Assembly: GCA_025922755.1 (NCBI GenBank)
Contig: JAICHE010000034.1
Span: 1-8,910, forward strand
Length of the DNA stretch: 8,910 bases
DNA from: Nitrososphaeraceae archaeon
GTDB taxonomy: Archaea > Thermoproteota > Nitrososphaeria > Nitrososphaerales > Nitrosopumilaceae
Direction of reading: 5' to 3'
Shown here: positions 6,259-8,910 of the stretch, piece by piece
How positions within the stretch are numbered: position 1 is the first letter of the stretch
How the letters are laid out: every line of letters starts with the position of its first letter
The notes under the pieces: model-generated
What the model saw: the letters and a program-made list of their open reading frames with translations, nothing else
The model's database searches: none
What the model was told of the DNA's origin: nothing
Position numbers and translations under genes: made by a program

Positions 6259-6593
6259 ATCTCATTATCATCATGTCCAACAACATGGATAGTGCAAAAA
6301 TACTGGTCATTCATATTGCAATAAAACTCTGAATTTCCTCCACACATTTCACAGGGTGGCCTCATATCGTGCTCTGACAATCTTGTGTGGTAAATTTTGC
6401 TTCTAAAAGTGGTGTTGGAATTTTTATAAATTCTTGTAAAATTTGAAAAGTATTCTAGTTCTGATGGTAGAAGATCTTGTTCTTTTTTGATTTTTTTTAT
6501 TATTGCCTCCCATTTTTTATATTCTCCAATTCTTGCAAGCTTCATTCTTTCTATGATGTCTAGAGTTTTAGCTATGTCTATTGGATGATTCAT
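6255..6593 (-). CDS. small protein with C-terminal B-box-like zinc-binding motif
   Basis: A 112-residue protein of unknown role. Residues 1-60 are charged and helical, possibly a coiled-coil or dimerisation region. The C-terminal 30 residues carry a zinc-binding pattern: Cys81-x2-Cys84-x7-Cys92-x7-Cys100-x2-His103-x3-His107, within PPCEMCGGNSEFYC and FCTIHVVGHD. The spacing resembles a B-box/treble-clef finger, which usually mediates protein interactions; metal binding is inferred. The ATG lies 5 bases after the aldo/keto reductase stop with no ribosome binding site, so the two are probably one transcript. Its TAA overlaps the TAA of the convergent siroheme decarboxylase gene (6255-6258), leaving no intergenic space for a terminator. 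Confidence 0.75.
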   Translation of the reverse strand: MNHPIDIAKTLDIIERMKLARIGEYKKWEAIIKKIKKEQDLLPSELEYFSNFTRIYKNSNTTFRSKIYHTRLSEHDMRPPCEMCGGNSEFYCNMNDQYFCTIHVVGHDDNEI

Positions 6594-6597
6594 GAAA

Positions 6598-7596
6598 TTA
6601 GTTTGCTTGTGGTGTAGCTTTTAATTCATAGGGTGGCCAAGTATTGTATAATTCTGCAATCTCTTTCATGTCTGATGAATTTATGTAATTTCCATCTGAG
6701 ATAGCAGCAAATGATTCTATCTCTTCTTCACTAACAACAGTGGGTAGTACAGATGCAATTGCTTTTTTGGATAAGATAAATTTGATTGCAAATTCGGTAA
6801 TTGTTAATCCGTTTCTTTCGGCTATTGGCCTAAACTGCTCCACTTTTTTTAATGCCTCTTGTCGCCATTCCATTTTTCTATCTTTTCTGTGGTCATTGCT
6901 TGGAATTACCGTCTCTGCCTTTACTTTACCTGTTAGAATTCCAGATGCATCTGGTACTCTTACTAGTATTCCTACATTTTGTTGTGATGCTTTTTCAATA
7001 AGCTCGTTACCTGGAGTTTGCTCTAAAATGTTGTATACTGTTTGAACAGATGAAACGTTTTTTCTGTCCATTGCTTCTAACCCTTCTTGTGTCCATCCAA
7101 TAGCCGGACCCAAAGCCACCTGAGCTGTTTTCATTTTTCCTTCTTGGATTAGATTATCAAATGTTTCAAAGGGTTCATTATTTCTAATTTGATCAAGTTT
7201 TGGATTGTGCATTCCAAATGAATCAATGTAATCTGTCTGAAGTCTTTCAAGAGTTGCTTGTAACGCATTTTCGGTAAATTTTCGGTCAAAATGTTGGGGG
7301 AGTTCAGCATGTCCGATTTGCTCTGCATTAGAAAAATCATAACCATATTTTGATGAGATTACTATTTCGTCCCTCATCCCCTTGAAAACTTCGCCAATTA
7401 GTTTTTCACTTTTTCCTTTACCATACATATCTGCAGTTTCAAAGAAATTAATTCCTAAATCATATGCTTTTTTGAGCATTCTTTTTGCTTCATCTTCTTC
7501 TATCTTTTTGCCCCACCAATCAAGACCTATGGTCCAGGCACCAAATCCTATTTCGGATACTTTGATTCCACTCTTTCCTAATGTTTTGTATTTCAT
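6598..7596 (-). CDS. aldo/keto reductase
   Basis: NADPH-dependent oxidoreductase of the AKR (TIM-barrel) superfamily; 332 residues, typical length. Starts with MKYKTLGKSGIKVSEIGFGA, a standard AKR N-terminus. The active-site tetrad is seen as ETADMYGKGKSE (53-64) with Tyr58, Lys83 in SSKYG, and His130 in GMHNP. The tetrad Asp is replaced by Glu53 (FFETADMYG in place of the usual FFDTADVYG). The end region FILSKKAIASVLPTVVSEEEIES corresponds to the cofactor-binding tail. The substrate cannot be predicted. The ATG at 7596 has AAGGTG 8 bases upstream. It is followed directly by the small zinc protein and may form an operon with it. No direct link to heme synthesis is evident. Confidence 0.93.
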   Translation of the reverse strand: MKYKTLGKSGIKVSEIGFGAWTIGLDWWGKKIEEDEAKRMLKKAYDLGINFFETADMYGKGKSEKLIGEVFKGMRDEIVISSKYGYDFSNAEQIGHAELPQHFDRKFTENALQATLERLQTDYIDSFGMHNPKLDQIRNNEPFETFDNLIQEGKMKTAQVALGPAIGWTQEGLEAMDRKNVSSVQTVYNILEQTPGNELIEKASQQNVGILVRVPDASGILTGKVKAETVIPSNDHRKDRKMEWRQEALKKVEQFRPIAERNGLTITEFAIKFILSKKAIASVLPTVVSEEEIESFAAISDGNYINSSDMKEIAELYNTWPPYELKATPQAN

Positions 7597-7738
7597 CCTC
7601 CATTCACCTTATTTTTCGTCTTGATTTTTCCTGCGTGCCAAAACTAAATTCCCTCCGAAATTTGTTCATTTATGTTTATCCAAGATTTGCTCCTGTGATA
7701 TTTTAGAAATTAGGGCAAATTTCAATTATTTTGAATTT
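7597..7738 (-). promoter_or_regulatory. 142-bp leader/promoter region of the aldo/keto reductase, with possible mini-ORFs
   Basis: Gap between the ChdC-like gene and the aldo/keto reductase. TATA-like candidates on the minus strand are CTAAAATATC (7697-7706) and ATAAACATAAATG (7667-7679). A second Shine-Dalgarno-like GGAGGG (7651-7656) lies 9 bases before a TTG that opens a 10-codon frame (7641-7609, MARRKNQDEK). An ATG at 7669 opens a 21-codon frame (7669-7604, TGA inside the reductase Shine-Dalgarno). Either could be a leader peptide or chance. No strong hairpin or terminator was seen. Confidence 0.3.
7605..7610 (-). promoter_or_regulatory. Shine-Dalgarno AAGGTG for the aldo/keto reductase
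   Basis: AAGGTG is 8 bases before the ATG at 7596. A second purine-rich match, GGAGG, directly touches the ATG and is too close to act. This gene therefore has a leader, unlike several neighbours that look leaderless. Confidence 0.6.
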
Positions 7739-8416
7739 TTAGCCCAAGCTTGCAATTAATGCCTGAATGTCTTTTTTTACACAGATAATCATAGGTGTGT
7801 CTACTTTTACATATGCTGATACCTTAGTCTCCCTCAAATCCATAATGAGGTTTTGAAAATCACGTAGGTCGTCAGTTTCAAAGGCCAACATAAAATCTTG
7901 ATCATCTAATCCAAAAGAGTAAGTTGTGTTGAGAACAACATCTGGGTATTTCTGAGAGACATCTATGTGTTCATCCATCATTTTTTGTCGTTCTTCTTGT
8001 GAAAGCAAATACCATTCTCTTGTTTTTGTAAACGGGTATACGACAACAAATTTTTTAGATTCATTTCCTGCCACAAAAGAAATAATCCTGCCTTTTCTTG
8101 CATAAACTGATGGTCTAGTACAGGAAACATAAGTTTGTGATGTGATAATGTATTTCCCAAAAACCGTAAGGTAAATTTTTGATATGACACTTTGAATTTC
8201 TTCTATTGTTTTGGCAGCAAACCAAAACAGAAAGTCTGCATCCGAACGCAAACCTAAAGTTGAATATGATCTAAACTTGACTCCCGAATTCCTGATTACG
8301 TTCTCGACTTCTTTTGCGGATTCCTCTTTAGCTAAATCTGCCATCCATCTCCATTTAGGATCTATTTGAAAGAATGAGAAATTAAAATAATATTTTTCGT
8401 CATCGTTTGGTTCCAT
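7739..8416 (-). CDS. chdC: chlorite-dismutase-family protein, candidate coproheme decarboxylase (ChdC/HemQ)
   Basis: Candidate enzyme for oxidative decarboxylation of coproheme III to heme b. The 225-residue protein has the Cld/ChdC ferredoxin-like fold signature. Best-matching stretches are VVVYPFTKTREWYLL (124-138), EERQKMMDEH (141-150) and KYPDVVLNTTYSFGLDDQDF (156-175), closest to actinobacterial ChdC. Tyr127, in the YPF motif, sits where ChdC enzymes have their catalytic Tyr. His150 fits the proximal heme ligand and is the only His in the protein. The Arg that chlorite dismutases carry 13 residues after this His is absent (Asn163), arguing against chlorite detoxification. The ATG has no ribosome binding site and a TATA box about 27 bases upstream, so it is probably leaderless and monocistronic. 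It lies 1.5 kb from the fused siroheme decarboxylase gene. Family certain, function inferred. Confidence 0.85.
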   Translation of the reverse strand: MEPNDDEKYYFNFSFFQIDPKWRWMADLAKEESAKEVENVIRNSGVKFRSYSTLGLRSDADFLFWFAAKTIEEIQSVISKIYLTVFGKYIITSQTYVSCTRPSVYARKGRIISFVAGNESKKFVVVYPFTKTREWYLLSQEERQKMMDEHIDVSQKYPDVVLNTTYSFGLDDQDFMLAFETDDLRDFQNLIMDLRETKVSAYVKVDTPMIICVKKDIQALIASLG

Positions 8417-8438
8417 GCTTTGACAATTTTATGACCCT

Positions 8439-8447
8439 ATTTAAACA
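8439..8447 (-). promoter_or_regulatory. TATA box of the ChdC-like gene
   Basis: Minus-strand GTTTAAATA is centred about 27 bases before the ATG at 8416, in the 45-bp gap after the DUF167 gene. It predicts transcription starting at the start codon. No Shine-Dalgarno sequence is present. Confidence 0.55.
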
Positions 8448-8461
8448 AAATATTTGATTCT

Positions 8462-8674
8462 CTAATGTTGAATTTCTATAATTTTGGTTTTTGATTTATG
8501 ACCTGTTTTAATTTGAATTTTAGATGTTGAAACTCCAAAATATTTTGCGAGTTTTTTTATAATCTCTTTGTTTGCTTCTCCTTTTATTGGTCTAGATTTT
8601 ATACCAATGATGATTTTGTTTTCTGAAATTTCAAAAGTTTCTTTGTTAAATTCTACTGATATCTCATAAAGCAC
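8462..8674 (-). CDS. DUF167/YggU family protein
   Basis: Small conserved protein of 70 residues, common in bacteria and archaea, with no established function. The family signature is visible: RPIKGEANKEIIKKLAKYFGV (28-48; Pro-x2-Gly-x-Ala-Asn), then SKIQIKTGHKSKTKIIEI (51-68; a Gly then Ser-Lys-x-Lys near the end). The start is GTG at 8674, giving an N-terminus (MLYEISVEFN) that fits the first beta strand; it lacks a ribosome binding site. It sits between sufC and the ChdC-like gene on the same strand, but each has its own plausible TATA box, so cotranscription is uncertain. Confidence 0.85.
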   Translation of the reverse strand: MLYEISVEFNKETFEISENKIIIGIKSRPIKGEANKEIIKKLAKYFGVSTSKIQIKTGHKSKTKIIEIQH

Positions 8675-8697
8675 GAAAAATTATACAAAACGAATCT

Positions 8698-8705
8698 GCT
8701 TAAAC
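8698..8705 (-). promoter_or_regulatory. possible TATA box of the DUF167 gene
   Basis: Minus-strand GTTTAAGC is centred about 27 bases before the GTG at 8674, the same spacing as at the ChdC-like gene. The sequence is a poorer TATA match, so the call is tentative. Confidence 0.3.
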
Positions 8706-8724
8706 TTATTTGTTAATTTTACAA

Positions 8725-8910
8725 TCAAGCGTGTTGTTCTAAAGCCCACTCGTATCCTTCTGTCTCTAACTTGTCTGCAAGTGAAGCATCGCCAGTTTTT
8801 AGGACCTTGCCTCTTGCAAAGACGTGAACAAAGTCAAGTTTATTCAAGAATTTCAAAATTCTTGCATAGTGGGTGATTATTATTATTGTTGCATCCTTGT
8901 CTGCAACTTC
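8725..8910 (-). CDS. sufC: SufC, Fe-S cluster assembly ATPase, C-terminal 61 residues (gene continues beyond the window)
   Basis: C-terminal part of the ABC-type ATPase of the SUF iron-sulfur assembly complex (SufBCD). Translating the minus strand from the window edge gives EVADKDATIIIITHYARILK, then LDFVHVFARGKVLKTGD and LADKLETEGYEWALEQHA before TGA (8727-8725). The ITHYARIL segment is the H-loop (switch) His region of the ATPase, and VHV-x2-x-GKV-x3-GD followed by LA-x2-LE-x2-GY-x-W is the characteristic SufC ending. Walker A, signature and Walker B motifs lie outside the window. The frame reaches the window edge open, so the truncation is an artefact of the window. SufB/SufD would be expected nearby, off the window. 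Confidence 0.93.
   Translation of the reverse strand, partial: EVADKDATIIIITHYARILKFLNKLDFVHVFARGKVLKTGDASLADKLETEGYEWALEQHA

Noticed and set aside
6740..7045. Plus-strand open frame of 101 codons inside the aldo/keto reductase
   Set aside because: Antisense to a conserved enzyme; no start signal or recognisable domain.
7700..7740. Hairpin terminator between the ChdC-like gene and the aldo/keto reductase
   Set aside because: The AATTTCAA/TTTGAATT arms are imperfect and no T-run follows on the minus strand.
7739..8416. Chlorite dismutase (chlorite detoxification)
   Set aside because: The Arg expected 13 residues after the proximal His is absent, and the YPF Tyr and NTTYSFGLDD region match ChdC better.

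Overview
The window reads as an AT-rich archaeal chromosome segment, most likely from an ammonia-oxidising Thaumarchaeota/Nitrososphaeria lineage (Nitrosopumilus-like). The support is the tetrapyrrole gene set (glutamyl-tRNA reductase, porphobilinogen synthase, precorrin-2 dehydrogenase, a fused siroheme decarboxylase of Lrp/AsnC fold), a SufC end, archaeal TATA-like boxes about 24-30 bases upstream of several starts that have no ribosome binding site, and frequent TTG/GTG starts. No mobile element, CRISPR array, tRNA or rRNA was seen. Coding density is high and no gene-free stretch exceeds 150 bases.

Layout. 2-1178 (+): the end of a VTT/DedA-like membrane protein, then an HD-domain phosphohydrolase one base later. 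1296-1907 (+): a multi-pass membrane protein of unknown function. 5142-1909 (-): a compact tetrapyrrole operon in the order sirC-like, hemA, hemB, and an unknown 103-residue gene; the sirC/hemA and hemB/unknown junctions are ATGA overlaps. 5209-6258 (+): a divergent gene for a double siroheme decarboxylase (AhbA/AhbB or NirDL type), sharing a 66-bp promoter region with sirC. 7596-6255 (-): an aldo/keto reductase followed by a small B-box-like zinc protein whose stop codon overlaps that of the decarboxylase gene. 8416-7739 (-): a chlorite-dismutase-fold protein with the signature of actinobacterial-type coproheme decarboxylase (ChdC/HemQ). 8674-8462 (-): a DUF167/YggU protein. 8910-8725 (-): the C-terminus of SufC.

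How they fit together. HemA and HemB begin tetrapyrrole synthesis from glutamyl-tRNA. The SirC-like enzyme diverts precorrin-2 to sirohydrochlorin (shared by siroheme, B12 and heme). The AhbAB-like protein would decarboxylate siroheme on the alternative heme route. The ChdC-like protein, with its key Tyr and a single His, is a candidate for the last step from coproheme to heme, a step usually given to the radical-SAM enzyme AhbD in archaea. The main hypothesis from this window is therefore a mixed heme pathway: a siroheme-dependent upper part and a ChdC-type finish. hemL, hemC, hemD, the uroporphyrinogen methyltransferase, ahbC and ahbD are not in the window, so this cannot be settled here.
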